A stretch of 64,000 bases of DNA from Theristus sp. LFF4_11. Lineage: Eukaryota; Nematoda; Chromadorea; Monhysterida; Xyalidae. The stretch covers positions 1 through 64,000 of the forward strand of contig JASANC010005504.1 in assembly GCA_030248135.1 (NCBI GenBank). Reading direction: 5' to 3'. The notes beneath the pieces are model-generated. The model had not been told where the DNA came from, did not search any database, and was given only the letters and a program-made list of their open reading frames with translations. Shown here in pieces: positions 22,830 to 36,300 of the stretch (position 1 is its first letter; the number at the start of each line of letters is the position of its first letter). A program made the translations under genes and the position numbers.

Positions 22830-24482
22830 GACGGTGTTAGTCAATACCACACCACACGACCGTTTTTCAGATACCCGATAACTTCATGCATGGCCACATG
22901 TTAAAACTTGCGTGCTAAGCTAAACTAACGTGTTAAACTTGCGTCTGTCAGTTGCCCGCAAGGTGATCGCGAAATCTGGTACGTATTTTCAATAGGATGG
23001 CTTGAAGAGCGGGCTCTCGCCATGTGTGGCAGATAGCATAGCTGGTTGAACCTGAAAGTAAGTGTTTTGGGGGGGGGACTGACCGGACCGGGTCTATAGT
23101 GGTTGCCGACTTAGTCGCAGCTAGGGTTGGCAAAATACCGTTTTTTTCAAATCGTGGTAAAAACCCGTATTTTTACCAGTAAAAACGGTAATTTTACTAA
23201 AAAAAACAAAAGCTAGAAAGTTGTAAAGCCCACATATTTTTCGCAGCCGACTGTAAACCGTAAACTTGAACCAGGATTTGTGAAAACAGCTTTCAGAATG
23301 CTTTGTTCAAAATATTGTGCTCGTGCACCAACAAATGAAGGAAATTTTGTTTGGGCTTAAAAACCCAAAAGGTCACCAATAAATCGAACATTAGCAAAAG
23401 CTCAATCGTTTATATTCCACCAATTACACAGGAAAAAAACCACAGCGTTTTCACCGGACAGTCTTTGGCCACAATAGACGAACACAATTTGCTGCAATAA
23501 GGGATTAAAACTGAATTCAGAGTTAGTTCAGATCAAAAAGAAAACAAATCAGTAATCGTGTAACAAACACAATTTTGAGTGACATTTGGAATTTTTGGAA
23601 TTTTCAGCTCAGCTCGGCAGCTCCAGCCGATTCTTGCACCTCGCTTAATAGTTCTTTCAAAACATCAGTGTCAAACGTAGTTTTATTGCCGACGGGTGCA
23701 TTGTTTTTTTTGACGAACTGATTTCGTATAAGGTCTTGTTTTTTCCTTGGCATGGTTGCGCTTCAAATCTCAGCTCAGTTCTGTAACGGAACCGACAAGA
23801 CAAGCGGATTAAGCAGCAAACGCTGCACTAAATCGAATGGCACCGGAGTGTGGAAAAGAAGGGAGGATCGGGATAAAACAGAAAAATGTCAGTCAGTCAG
23901 CACATACAAAATAATTTACGAAAACAAAAAATAACGGGCTTTTGGGGGTGCATGACATTGCACACACCTTGTCTCAGACCAGACCGATTTGAAACGTCTT
24001 GTGTGCACAACTAGAACAAGACACGTGCGAAACGCGTAAAAAATGATATAAAAACTCAGTCCGGCATTGAAAAAAAACCGGAAAAATACGGAAACGGTTT
24101 TTTCCCGTTTTTTTTTTCAAGGCACAAATTTTTGTCCTGGTAAAAAACGGTATTTTTCCCATGCCAACAGCTACAGCAAACAGAAATTTTTGAACACTGC
24201 CAAATTTGGCAATTTTCTGAAGAGGAACAACTAAGAACGGTTCAATATGCAAGTACACGTCAAAAATTGTCCTGTTTTACTGTTGAAAATGCAACTTTTC
24301 CTTTATGAAATGGACAAAACTTCAATAAAACACGAGTTTCGCTTTTATAGTTCTTCGGATCATTCTGAAAATAGTCTAGCTGAACTCAGCTCAACGAAAC
24401 GCTTCGAACGAACCTAACTTGTATTAAAAATTAAACAAATCTCTTAATTTAAAAAAATCGGATTTTTTCCCCTAATTCCCTA
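22830..24482 (-). mobile_element. Element H copy H3, interrupted by element I
   Basis: The inverted family H sequence runs 22830-23121 (CACGACCGTTTTTCAGATAC, then GTTGAACCTGAAAGTAAGTG) and resumes at 24170 (CTACAGCAAACAGAAATTTT), ending near CCCCTAATTCCCTA. The break corresponds to the TAGCTACAGC point of the family. Confidence 0.75.
23122..24169 (+). mobile_element. hAT-like element I nested in H3
   Basis: 1,048 bp with ends TAGGGTTGGCAAAATACCG and the complement of TGTTGGCATGGGAAAAATACC. The flanks are GTCGCAGC and GCTACAGC, six of eight positions matching. TAGGGTTGGCAAA-type ends are typical of hAT elements. A 49-codon minus-strand frame (23604-23753) starts MPRKKQDLIRNQFVKK and could be a transposase N-terminal remnant, but no catalytic region is present. 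Confidence 0.7.
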
Positions 24483-24957
24483 ATAATCTCCACCACCCTC
24501 CTCAGCGAAAAATCCTGCCCGTGCACGGGCAACTACCCGTGTACCCCCCCCCCCTCCCACCTTTACCTCGACACGGGTATGAGACACCCCCCACCCCCCT
24601 CAGAGCCAAAACACAGGATTGCACGCCCCCCCCCTTCACGGTCGGTGTGGCGGTCAGTTTTTTTCAAAATTCTCCGTCGTTCCTAGAACGAACTTAGGGT
24701 CAGTAAGGATCAAGGTAGATTGTCATTATTGCATTTTTGTTCATGTTAGTGTCTGTCTCTGTCTGGACACTTTTTACTTGTCTCACTGTACTGTTCATTT
24801 CCAGCAAAAAATAACTACTACCCGTGCGATCCGGTGCACCCCCCCTCACGAAATTTTTTTGCCCGTGCACCCCCCCCCCTCACGTGGAAGGTATTTGAAA
24901 CCCTCCTGAAATTGGGCAAACACCTCCCCCCTCGCCCATGGCCCCGCTTTCGCTACT
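24483..24957. repeat. C/G-tract cassettes, end of block 1
   Basis: C runs and G runs separated by phrases containing CCCGTGCACGGGCA (a 14-bp near-palindrome), CGATCCGGTGCACC and CTTAGGGTCAGTAAGG. The last cassette type also closes the window at 63900-64000. Confidence 0.7.
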
Positions 24958-25075
24958 GTGGTAACGGTTTGGAAAAGGGGTAAATGAGATCACCAAAACA
25001 AAATCTGGAAAGTTCCGCCATGCGGGAGGCATTCTGGAGGCATTTGCGCATCAAATTTGGTTTTTTTGATTCCCT
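24958..25075 (-). mobile_element. Element A fragment, copy A6
   Basis: Inverted fragment: ACGGTTTGGAAAAGGGGTAA, AAAGTTCCGCCATGCGGGAG, ending near GATTCCCTGATTC. No terminal repeat is preserved. Confidence 0.65.
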
Positions 25076-25080
25076 GATTC

Positions 25081-27424
25081 TTTTGGTTTCAGTAATTTAT
25101 ACTTGCGATATTTGGTTTTTTTTATTTTTGCACATTTCAAGCAATTTTTAGCGTTTTTTTCGCTGCATATTGTGTTTTGTGGTGTATTGTTTTCGCAAGG
25201 CATAGGACGACGACGAGCTGTGCATTAATTGGAATTGTTTTTCAGTGTGCCCAAGCCAGACTGTTTCTTGTGTCGGAATCTGGGTCAATTTGTCGTGATA
25301 ACTTGCAGCATAATGCATACTTTATTGTGCAAGATATTCTCTGCGTTTCTGTAGCGACAGGTAGATCGATCAGATTTTAAAGAATTGTTGAAAGTTTCGT
25401 TTGCCAGAAAACAGTACACGTGTTGTTATGTTTTGTTTGGTGGCTATATGCACACACATGTGCGCAGCAGTGACGGCGGGATCAGTGATCAGTGATGTCA
25501 CAAAGAGCACATGCTGCATGCATGCAGGTCGTTTGGTTTTATTGAACAAGTTTCCTTGCGTTGCGACCGTTTCATTGAGTACGATCTTTCTTAGGAGATC
25601 GATCGGTTTGACGGTTGTGTTTCAATCAATGGCAACACTCAGTTGTTTACACATGCTTGTGTTGCTGATGAATTTCTCGTTGTTGTGGCGCTTTTCATCA
25701 TATTTTTATCAATGCATGTAGTTTGTTTTCAGCAAGACACTGAAGTTAACAGTTGCGTAATCGTGTCGACAAACTGTTACTTATGAGATGACATGACAAT
25801 TCATTTATTTTCGTGAACGGCTAAAAGCGAATGTGTGGTGTGGCTTTGGTATCAATATTTTCAAAGGACTAGGACAGGTATGATGAATCAGCATAATGTG
25901 CGTGCATAAACAGCCGAATGATCAGAGTGAGACCGCTACAAACGCTATTTCACATTTACAGTTACTATTCATATCAACTATTTATTGCAGTACTTTGGTT
26001 CGCTGTTATTCATTGTCACATTTCAATTCCAGTGCCATTTTTGCTTCACTCATCTCCTTTCTGCCATATAATTTTTCAGTATTCTTTCTTTCTTAAGCAT
26101 CATTCTCATTGCGCTTTGTGCGGCTTCAAATGCCTGAATGTCCGTGGTTGTGGTTGTCAGCATCACTTATTTCAAATCATTTCCACGTATTGTTATGCAC
26201 GATCGATTGATTCCACTCTGCGGTACGCTGCGTTGAATCCAGCAGCCTCATTCCTCCTTCCATCTTTGCCTGTTCTGCATGACCTTTGAAAACGGGATTT
26301 GACTTGAAAAGTGTTCAGCGCTCACAGTCTCGGTTTGTTGTGTTTTTGCACAGCACATGCACGAACACTCAACATTTCCACCAGCCACATCATCAGTCAA
26401 AATTGTCTGCTCTAGTGTGTTCAGTGTTCGGTGGTTGTTTGCTAAAGACTGAAAATTCTCGCCAAGAAAAACAGGAGGCGCAAACTAAAACTGGCAGAAG
26501 ATCATTGGTGGTTTTTGGCATAATTGATTGGTCTGTGCGAGCAGATGAACGTCATAAACTGCGCCGTCAGTTTGATGAGTGCGACGCGTGTGCAGCATGA
26601 GCAGAGTGCTTGTTCAGCGTACGTTGCATCCATGAACACACGGTGTTTCGTTGTGCGCAATCACTTGTGTCTCCCACACGGATTTATCGGCCACGCTCAG
26701 CTAAAATGGTCGTTAGTCACATGCCATCACGTGTCCACATTTAGTGTCAGCTTTCTGGACAATCTGGAAGCACATTTCGCACAGTGTGCCAGAGTGTGCT
26801 TGCGGTTTCACGTGGACCTAGTGCTTTTCCACGACTGAGTCATTGTTGGCATCACCTACGTTCGTGTTTGCTTACCTGTGCACAGTGTGTCTGTGTTGTG
26901 TGTTTGCTGCTGTGTGGTGTGTGTGTGTCATGCAAACTGAACATGTGCGCTCAACTGAGCTGTAGACATTTTTCAACTGCCACACACGACACAACTACTG
27001 CTATCGCGCTGCATATCGCCATTTTGTTCGCGGTTGTTCTCGTGCCTGATGAGCCTATGTCTGCCCTGAAGTAAATTGTTTAGAATCTGAAAATGGTGCT
27101 GGCTACCTGCGCAGCACGTCTCTTATCCCGCGTTATGTCATCGGCTTTTTTGCGTCACGTTTTTTTTTTTAATTGCGCAGCGACAAAAACGCGCCGGACA
27201 CATGAAAGTCCATACTTTTTACGCTTAATTGATGCGATCGATAACATCGGATGTGCGTTTTCCCCCTCAAATTGCCCATCTCTGTTGAAACAGATGTTTG
27301 TGAATTTTTTTATTGATTTCTTTCGTTGGTTTGCGCAGATTATATTCTCGGATTTGAGTGCTTTGTGTCGATGAATTTGGCAAATTGCTGTTGTGGTTTT
27401 TTAACAATTTTTTTTCTATTTTTC
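25081..27424 (+). other. Upstream region of Rap1
   Basis: 2.3 kb with no supported coding exon. It is T-rich on the + strand and contains several open frames without motifs. It could hold the promoter and a first non-coding exon, given the acceptor at 27425-27426. No TATA box or clear core promoter is visible. Confidence 0.5.
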
Positions 27425-27426
27425 AG
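27425..27426 (+). other. Splice acceptor in front of the Rap1 start exon
   Basis: A strong T-rich tract ends in CTATTTTTCAG, followed by 170 bp of non-coding sequence before the Rap1 ATG at 27597. It fits either a 5'UTR intron or, if the animal is a nematode, a spliced-leader acceptor. The choice cannot be made from sequence alone. Confidence 0.5.
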
Positions 27427-27596
27427 AGCTTCTCAGTCTTGCACAGGCGAATACACCGAAAACTTCGTTGTTTTGTTCAACCAAATTAATTGTCCAGGGA
27501 GCTTTTATTCGATCGAAATTTGGCGCAATCGCAGTTTTACTTCAAATTCGAGCAGCCCTCACACACAGTCTGTTTGAGCGTGACAGCGCTGCAACG

Positions 27597-29214
<1,618 letters not shown>

Positions 29215-31534
29215 CCCGTGTGCGTTTGCTGTGTTGTTGACTTGAATCATTCATGTGCACGCTCTCACCACCAATGATGACTCCTGTGTGCATCACTGAA
29301 CGCGTGCTGTCGTTGCGATTGTTTTCTTTTTGGACGTCACTCAAAATGCCAGCCAGATTTATTCAACAAAACTTCTTCGCTGAACGCACATCGTCACACA
29401 CGGACAGAGACAACGGCCATGACTTCCTTGATTCCTTCGTGCATTCGTGAATTCTCTTGCGCAACACCGAACCGTTTTCATTCGGAGTTTTGTTCTCTTT
29501 CGCCGCATCCGCCGTCCGTGTTTTTATCTACCCTCAGCATTTGCTCGGCAACCAAGTTTGTTTCTTTAGGTTTCTTGATTTTACACACGTTTTATCAAGA
29601 TGTCACGTTTACCTTTTAGTGTTTTTTTGCTAATTTCCATTGTTCACTTTCCATTCTTTTGTAATCTGCGTTTGGGTTCTCATTTTTCATCCAGTTCTGC
29701 TCAGTCTTGTCTCATGATTTTTTTCTTTTTGTAATTGCCATTATTGGACGATGATTTTTTCCGTACTTCACTAGTTTTTTTCACATGCTTTAGAGACTTT
29801 TGGTGTAAACTGATTCAGATTTTTTTTGATATTTTCACAGCGCTGATATGTGAAACGTCTCATCACTAGACACTCGCGCTTAATATTGACCATAATTTGT
29901 TCATTTTGAAGCTGTCTTGTAACACCTTGCTGTCAGATTGTTTGACATTCTGCCTGTCATTTTGCTGATGAATCGACCTATTTTAACTTTTATTTGACTA
30001 GCATCGTCTTTATCCAACAACACGGTTCAATTGCCACGTCGTTTGCACGACACAACCAATAGTGTGCGTCACGCGTGTCTCTGTATTATGCGCCTTACCC
30101 ACTCGTGATTGTTTTTACCTGCTCCTGAAATGGAATTTGTTTTACAACTGTCAGATTACTAAGTTCTGAAAACGATTTGAAACTTTTTTGGTGTGTGCTG
30201 CTGCATTGATGCTAACAACAAAACAACGTGAACTGTCATTGTCACGCACTGACGCTTCCAGTTCGTTTATGACATTTTTGGGCTGCAAGACTTTTGAACG
30301 GCACCTGAGTACCAACTTTGAGATGCATTCATGAATTTACAGGCAGAAAACGAATTGTTTTTTCATGAACGCAAGTAGAGTCAGCCAGCATGGATTGCAA
30401 TGCTGAATACAACTATTTCATGAATGTAAGTAACATTTGGCCAAGCGTCTTTTTGGCATGATAATGTTGCCTTTTATTTTGCGTTTCTGAATTGTAAATT
30501 ATTGCTGCCGTTTGTTTGCTTCGGTTGTTTTTGTACTTTTTTGTTATCTGTTGTGACGATAGTGGTTATTCGATTCTGAATTGTTTTTCACACACGAAAA
30601 CAATTGTCGGCGATTATGCAGGAGAAATTGGCGAGCTAACCACAGAACAGCGTGATTGGGACACACAACAGTGAGGACTTGGTGACCATGCCATCGATGG
30701 TTCGTCAGCTGTTTGATTGTTTGATTGCCCTTATAATATAACCTGCATAATCGCCTGTAATTCTCAATGTGACTGTATGTCATGTCACAACTGACGCGTG
30801 CACGTGTGCAGTAAAACGAAATTCGGCAGTTTTTTAGTGCGATCAGAGAACTGTTGATTTCGCCAAACAAATTTCAATGTGACTGTTATTTTGATTTCTT
30901 TCTTTTCTTGACAGATGAAAATTTGACACCCGGCAAAAATACATATAACACGAGATAAAAGGCTTTGGTAAGAGTAGAATGGGTTCAAAACAGACCCGTG
31001 CGGTTGTGGTTTCTCAAACCGAAGCATGTCCCGTTAGAAGATTCCGTGCGAGTACTCTTTCCCCACCGTGGAGCGAGCTTCGCTACACCGATATACGAAA
31101 CGTGCTGTGCTTGAGAGAACTGCTCCAATTTGACGGACGGCTCAGAGATATACCATTTGACTCGCACGGGTCTGGTTCAAAACATTGATGATCACAATAA
31201 ATTTTTGATCAGAGTCACACACTGAAAGTGAAAGTCGCACAAAAATGGGACATAAAACGACACGAGCTTGCTCGTCCGGAAAATCTGACTGAAAGCTAGG
31301 CACACAGTGTCATTGTTCACAGTTAGTTCTGATCCTTATTTGCGTTTCTTGCTGGGATGAAACCGTTGAACAGAACACATCAGACAGAAACAGAACAGTG
31401 AACAATGAATAGGAGAAAGGATGACCAATGTCACATATTGTTAGCATGGCAGTTGTCATTACGTGGTTTACGCCAGTAAAGGAGCACATTGAAATATGAG
31501 AAGCACATGAACAATATAAAGCTTGTGGCAGCTT
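29215..31534. other. Region between Rap1 and the cadherin 3' end
   Basis: Convergent 3' ends. No supported exon. It contains a hAT-like MITE at 30991-31174. The first part is probably Rap1 3'UTR. No unambiguous poly(A) signal was assigned. Confidence 0.6.
30991..31174 (+). mobile_element. hAT-like MITE with perfect 8-bp target duplication
   Basis: 184 bp with 12-bp inverted ends CAGACCCGTGCG / CGCACGGGTCTG. GTTCAAAA is perfectly duplicated at 30983-30990 and 31175-31182. CAG-type ends with an 8-bp duplication fit the hAT superfamily. No open frame of a transposase. The perfect duplication suggests a fairly recent insertion. No second copy is found in the window. Confidence 0.85.
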
Positions 31535-33358
31535 TCACGTCTTTGGAGGCCGGGGACCCAGTGGCATCGGTTGCATTGGGTACACAGGGCCAAATGATAA
31601 CAACGAGTCAAACGCAAAACGGCCCTGGCTGCTGCGTGAGCGCCGAGGGGGCGGTGCTGGTGGAAGTGTGATCGGGGCACTCATGCCGAAGCCTTGACTG
31701 CTATAGTAGTGGCATGGTCTGAAAAATGCTGACAGCTGTAGTTGATAAGCTCCCGTTTGGCCAACAGTTCAGACACACAGAGGAATAAAACATAAAGACC
31801 ACTCGATTTAAGGGGGCCTCTTTTCAAAACATGAAAGTAAAATTATGTCAATAAAACGTGACAATACGAAACGAAGAGAAAGAGTGTCACAATTGCTAGA
31901 CCACGCGAAGCGAAGTGTGTGTATGGAACAACACAATTAGTGAAAGCTGTTGTTGCGCTGTTACAAATACTTACCCCACTTTTACGACGGCTAGATCAGG
32001 AACCAAATATTGTGTTGGTGTGTGGATTATAGAATTATTACTTAAAAAATCATGGAGGCGTCAGTAAATTCACCTGTTGTACTCGATGCCCGCTTCGGAC
32101 GCATAATGATAAGTGACTTCTCGATCGGTCGACGAAGGGGGTGGCCCGAGCACCTCAGGGGCGACCTTGTGCGGTGTTCGTTGCATCCTTGAAAACGATG
32201 AGCACGCCAATTTAGCTGTGTTTCTCTTCGCTAATGTGGAAAAGCCGAAACCGTATGGGTGTGTGTTGACGCTCTGATTTTCTGAATGTGATGTGTCCGT
32301 CAGTGTGAATGTAAACTCACGTTGCATCGAACATGTCTGCCTTCGCGAACGCCCTGAACGGAATCAACAGTGTGTTTGCAGTTTTTCTGTCGAGCGTCGT
32401 CGTGTCGTACGGCCGTGGCCCTGCAGACTGGCTGTCCACCATGTAATCACTGGAAAGACGCGACGCATCGTTCTCTCTGTGTCGTGTTAAAAAGGGCGTT
32501 CGCTTTTCGTGCTACGCATATTCTCTTTCTTGGTGATGTTATCTTTTATTTTGGTTTTGCAATTTAATGCGCGGACAGAGATGTAAACAGTTTCCTGATT
32601 GACGCGGGAATTCAAAACTGGTGAAGTGACCCGCATCCATGATATACCATGGAGTCACTACGGCCGTTTTGAATTGCCGCATCAAGCATGAAACTGATTT
32701 CCTTTCGACGTCTGTAAACGCATTGAGTCGCAGAACTAAAGAAGAGACAATAGCTAACCTTCTTTGAGGTCGTTTCGTGCAGCACCAGATGTACGCCAAC
32801 GCACAGAGCGCAATCAACGCCGTCACGATGACGATCGAGGCCGCTGTGATCAGCACGATCTCGCCCGGGGACAGCGACTTTGAGGCAGCCGGCTCCGGCA
32901 GTGCAACGCCGACGTCGGCCAACTTGAGCGCTGGTATGAATCGTTGCACGTGCGGCAACACCTGACTGATGTGTCTGCAACAACGTGTGCAAATGAACGC
33001 ACAACCAACAACCAAACGACACAAGTGCAACACGTACTCCTTCAGAAGGGTGGCGGACATTGGCTCGCCAGTGGCAGGATTCATCGCATAGACGCGGATG
33101 TCGGTGCTGAAATTGAAATTGTAGATGGCACACAATCGCAATTGACTGTCAGTTGATCATCACGGTGGCTGCCACTTACGCATTCGCGTGCACTTGTCCG
33201 TCGTCAGCCAAATGATCGGAGATCCCGTTGACGGAAACATTCAAATTGAGCCGCTGACTCAACTGCTCTTCCAACGTGATCAAATGACGACTTTGCACCG
33301 TTTGCGGGTGAATGTTTGCGATGAGACGCGCTTGATTTTTGCTATTCAATCGGTAGAC
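31535..33358 (-). other. Cadherin exons 52-57: membrane-proximal domain, TM helix and cytoplasmic tail
   Basis: Exons 33180-33358, 33038-33106, 32759-32974, 32321-32449, 32074-32187, 31535-31718. Exons 52-54 encode a non-EC region (LEEQLSQRLNLNVSVNGIS, then STDIRVY-like strand) in the position of the membrane-adjacent domain of CDH23/PCDH15. The TM helix is EIVLITAASIVIVTALIAL, followed by CCTKRPQR. The tail contains VTYHYASEAGIEYNR, PPAPPPRRSRS (a possible SH3 or WW ligand) and ends RPPKT at the stop at 31535-31537. The AAG acceptor of exon 56 is fixed by phase. Confidence 0.88.
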
Positions 33359-36300
33359 CTGTTAAAATGATTTCTTGTGCTCTTGCAATCTTTCAAAAAA
33401 AACTCCACAAACAAAATATGAGATGAAACATCATGATGTGAACCTACCCGAATCAATGTTTTTTGAGTGTTCACACCGTCATAGGCGGCGACATGGAATG
33501 TGAATTTCGTTTCAGTTGCAATCGGCGACCGACTGAAATCAACGTCAGCAGTCGTGATTTCGCCAGTGGTTGAGTCGATGTTGAACAAAGCTGATTGGTC
33601 AACGCTCGATGCGACAATGCTGTATTTGGCTGTTGAACTCACGTCGTCGTCGATTGTCTATCAAATTTTGGTGAAAGTGCGTTTTGTGACACCAGACTCA
33701 TGCGCATCACACGCGCAAAACACAACCATTCTGTTTTAGCTTTACCTTGACCTTGCCGACCGGCAGACCGGGCGTCATTGCCACTGGTATTATGAACACA
33801 TAACCATACGGCGGCATAACAAACTGTGGCACCATGTCGTTGATGTCCGTGACGTTCACCACAACCAACACCTGGTCGTCATCAACGTCCACAAAATCTG
33901 AAATTGCGATTAGCTTTCATGCACGGCGCAATTTATATTTTTAGAGGAGTGGCTGGCTTACTCCCTATTATAATTCAAAGACACATTTCAGACCTTACCA
34001 TGGTTTACAAATTTATCCATTCTGTTACTTTCGTTCCCTTTCTGAACGATTTCTTTATTTTTCAACAAACCGGAACAGGTACTCGAGGTCGCAGTTCCCA
34101 GAAACAAGACCACTATCAGGAAAAATTTTTGGTGCGTTAGGACCATACATCTCTGGAATCTTTTGTCTGATGAAACTGTCACCTCACCAACTACAGCCAG
34201 TTTTCGGAGGCGTCTCAAAACACAGGAATATAAAAAAATTCATTCATTTGTCTTTGGTAAATTTTCTGCTGCATTGGAATAGACAGGAGAGTCCGCCCAG
34301 CCGCCAGCACTCTTTGTTTTGTTTTGTTTTGTTTTGTTTTGTTTTGTTTTGAAACATGTTCAACTGAATGTGATTGCGTTTTTGTTTTGAATCACAGGTG
34401 CTCTTTTGTGCGACGTTTCGTGTTGTTTTCTTTTTTCTTGTATCTGGTGCAAGTGTGTGTCCATGTCACAGCTCTTTTATCTCGCGTTTTTTCTGTGTGC
34501 TCTTGTGGCTTTTGTGTTCAGGGCATTCTTTTTGTTAACTAGCACTGTTACTTGCTTGCTGTTGCTCATCACTTGCTGTTAGCTGTATTTGGGATGGCAC
34601 AAGAAAAATAAGAGCCCATGAACAAAAAAATAACAAAAAAACAAAAAAAAGAAAAAAAAAGAAAAAAGGAAAAAAAAAAACAAGAGAGAAAAACTGCGAT
34701 GAAGAAAAGAAAAGCAACTGTGCCGTGTTTATTTTGCTTTCTCTTGCTTAATTTAATCGTGCCTGAATGTCAATCGTGGCCGTTGTGCGCTGTCTGATGT
34801 TGTCGGTTCGTGATCGCGCTATTTTATTTATTTCTTCTCTCAAGCTTCAATTGTGTTTGCGCGTTTTTTTTTTAACATTCATTGTTTCTGACTGTCGACG
34901 GTTGGTTTTATTTTGTGGATTTTGTTTCTTTGTGTGAATACCCGGGCAGTCATCTGCCCATTCGTTTGCATCGACTTTTTGCTGGCTTTCATTCATGCAT
35001 TCACCAAGTTCATCAATAATCTTGTGTTTCTTTAGGTTTTTTTTGTGACATCAATTGTGTTTGTTTTGCATAATGGAAGTTTTGTGAATGTGTTGATGTG
35101 AACTGGCCGTGAGGCATACAAATAAAATTGATTGATTGATTGATTGATTGAGTATTATCAATTCATTAGATTATGTGACTGAATGCGTGTGCAGACGTAA
35201 AAAGAAAACCAGTTTCAAGCTTTATACGACAATTCAGAATCGCCTAAGTAACTCGGTCTTAAAAAAGACTCGGGTCACTTTGCCATTCCGAATTTCCGCG
35301 TCGTGCATGAAATTGTTTATATGAAAAATATTTAAAATTTTAAATGAACTTTTTTGATGTTTCTATAATTTCATAAATAATAAACAAGTTTTGCCCATTA
35401 AAAATCCAAACATTCATCAACACAATCACTCAAAAATTAAAAATTTTAAAAAAGCAAAGTGCAGTTTGAACGGCCCGCGTTTGAATCTGATTACGGTAAC
35501 GCACCAGCCAATCAGCTAATGCCCGAAATTATCCAGTCCGACTATACCTATCTATGCGCGCGCATTGAGCCTCGAGACCAAAATACAAAGATCACACTAA
35601 TGTCTTGAGCAAGGAAAAACAAACCAGTGAGCCCGACAGTACGCTCTTGCGTCGCAGTCGTCTGCCGTTTGTAAATTTGGTGCAGCTTTCGTGCGTTGCG
35701 TGCGCGAACCTTCAGCACGTACAAACTGCGCTGTTCACGGTCCAATGGTTGCACTACGTACAATCGGCCGGTCGTCTTCTCCAGCGAAAACTTTTCTGAA
35801 CATTGAAGAGAAGACGTTTAGATATGCTGTCGTCTTGAAACTTGAACCGAAACCTGTCTCAAAACGTGTTTGAAACTTGTCCCAAAAGGTAGTTCAAAAA
35901 TTATTTCAAAAAGTCTCTCAGAATGTTTTAACCTGTCTGAAAGCTTGATTCAGAAACGTTTCTATAGTATTATCAATTTGCTAGATTCTGCGACTCATTG
36001 TGTGTGCAAACGTAGAAAGGAAACTACATAGTTTCATTCTGTAACTATGGCAATTCAAAATCACCTGCAATGTATGTGACTCAGCCCTATTTAGGGGACT
36101 CGAATCACTTTGCCAATTTTGAATTCCCGCGTCATGCATGAAACTGTGTTTCTATCTATGCGCGCGTTGAGTCTCGGGACCAAAATAAAAGATCATACCT
36201 ATGGTATCGTGCACGAACTCATAAGTGGCTGGTAAACCACGCAGTTCGTACGTTGAATTGAGGTCAATGAGCAGCTGCGGCTCTTGGACGTTCTCTGCGA

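Larger units (their letters stand above)
12633..25080. repeat. Gene-free mosaic of nested repeats, block 1
   Basis: About 12.4 kb with no supported gene. Several modules recur in both orientations: hAT-like families A, H and I; foldback-like element B; inverted-repeat element D; module C with degenerate TTAGG tracts; module E (GATAGATAGCT-rich); module G (AT-rich, with ATCATGATTTTTG); and cassettes of G or C runs. The block starts 59 bp upstream of the ACK start codon and ends about 2.5 kb before Rap1. The same modules reappear at 60.3-64 kb. Individual insertions are listed separately. Confidence 0.9.

Noticed and set aside
31489..31671. + strand 60-codon frame near 31.5 kb
   Set aside because: It is antisense to the last cadherin exon, which joins exon 56 in phase.
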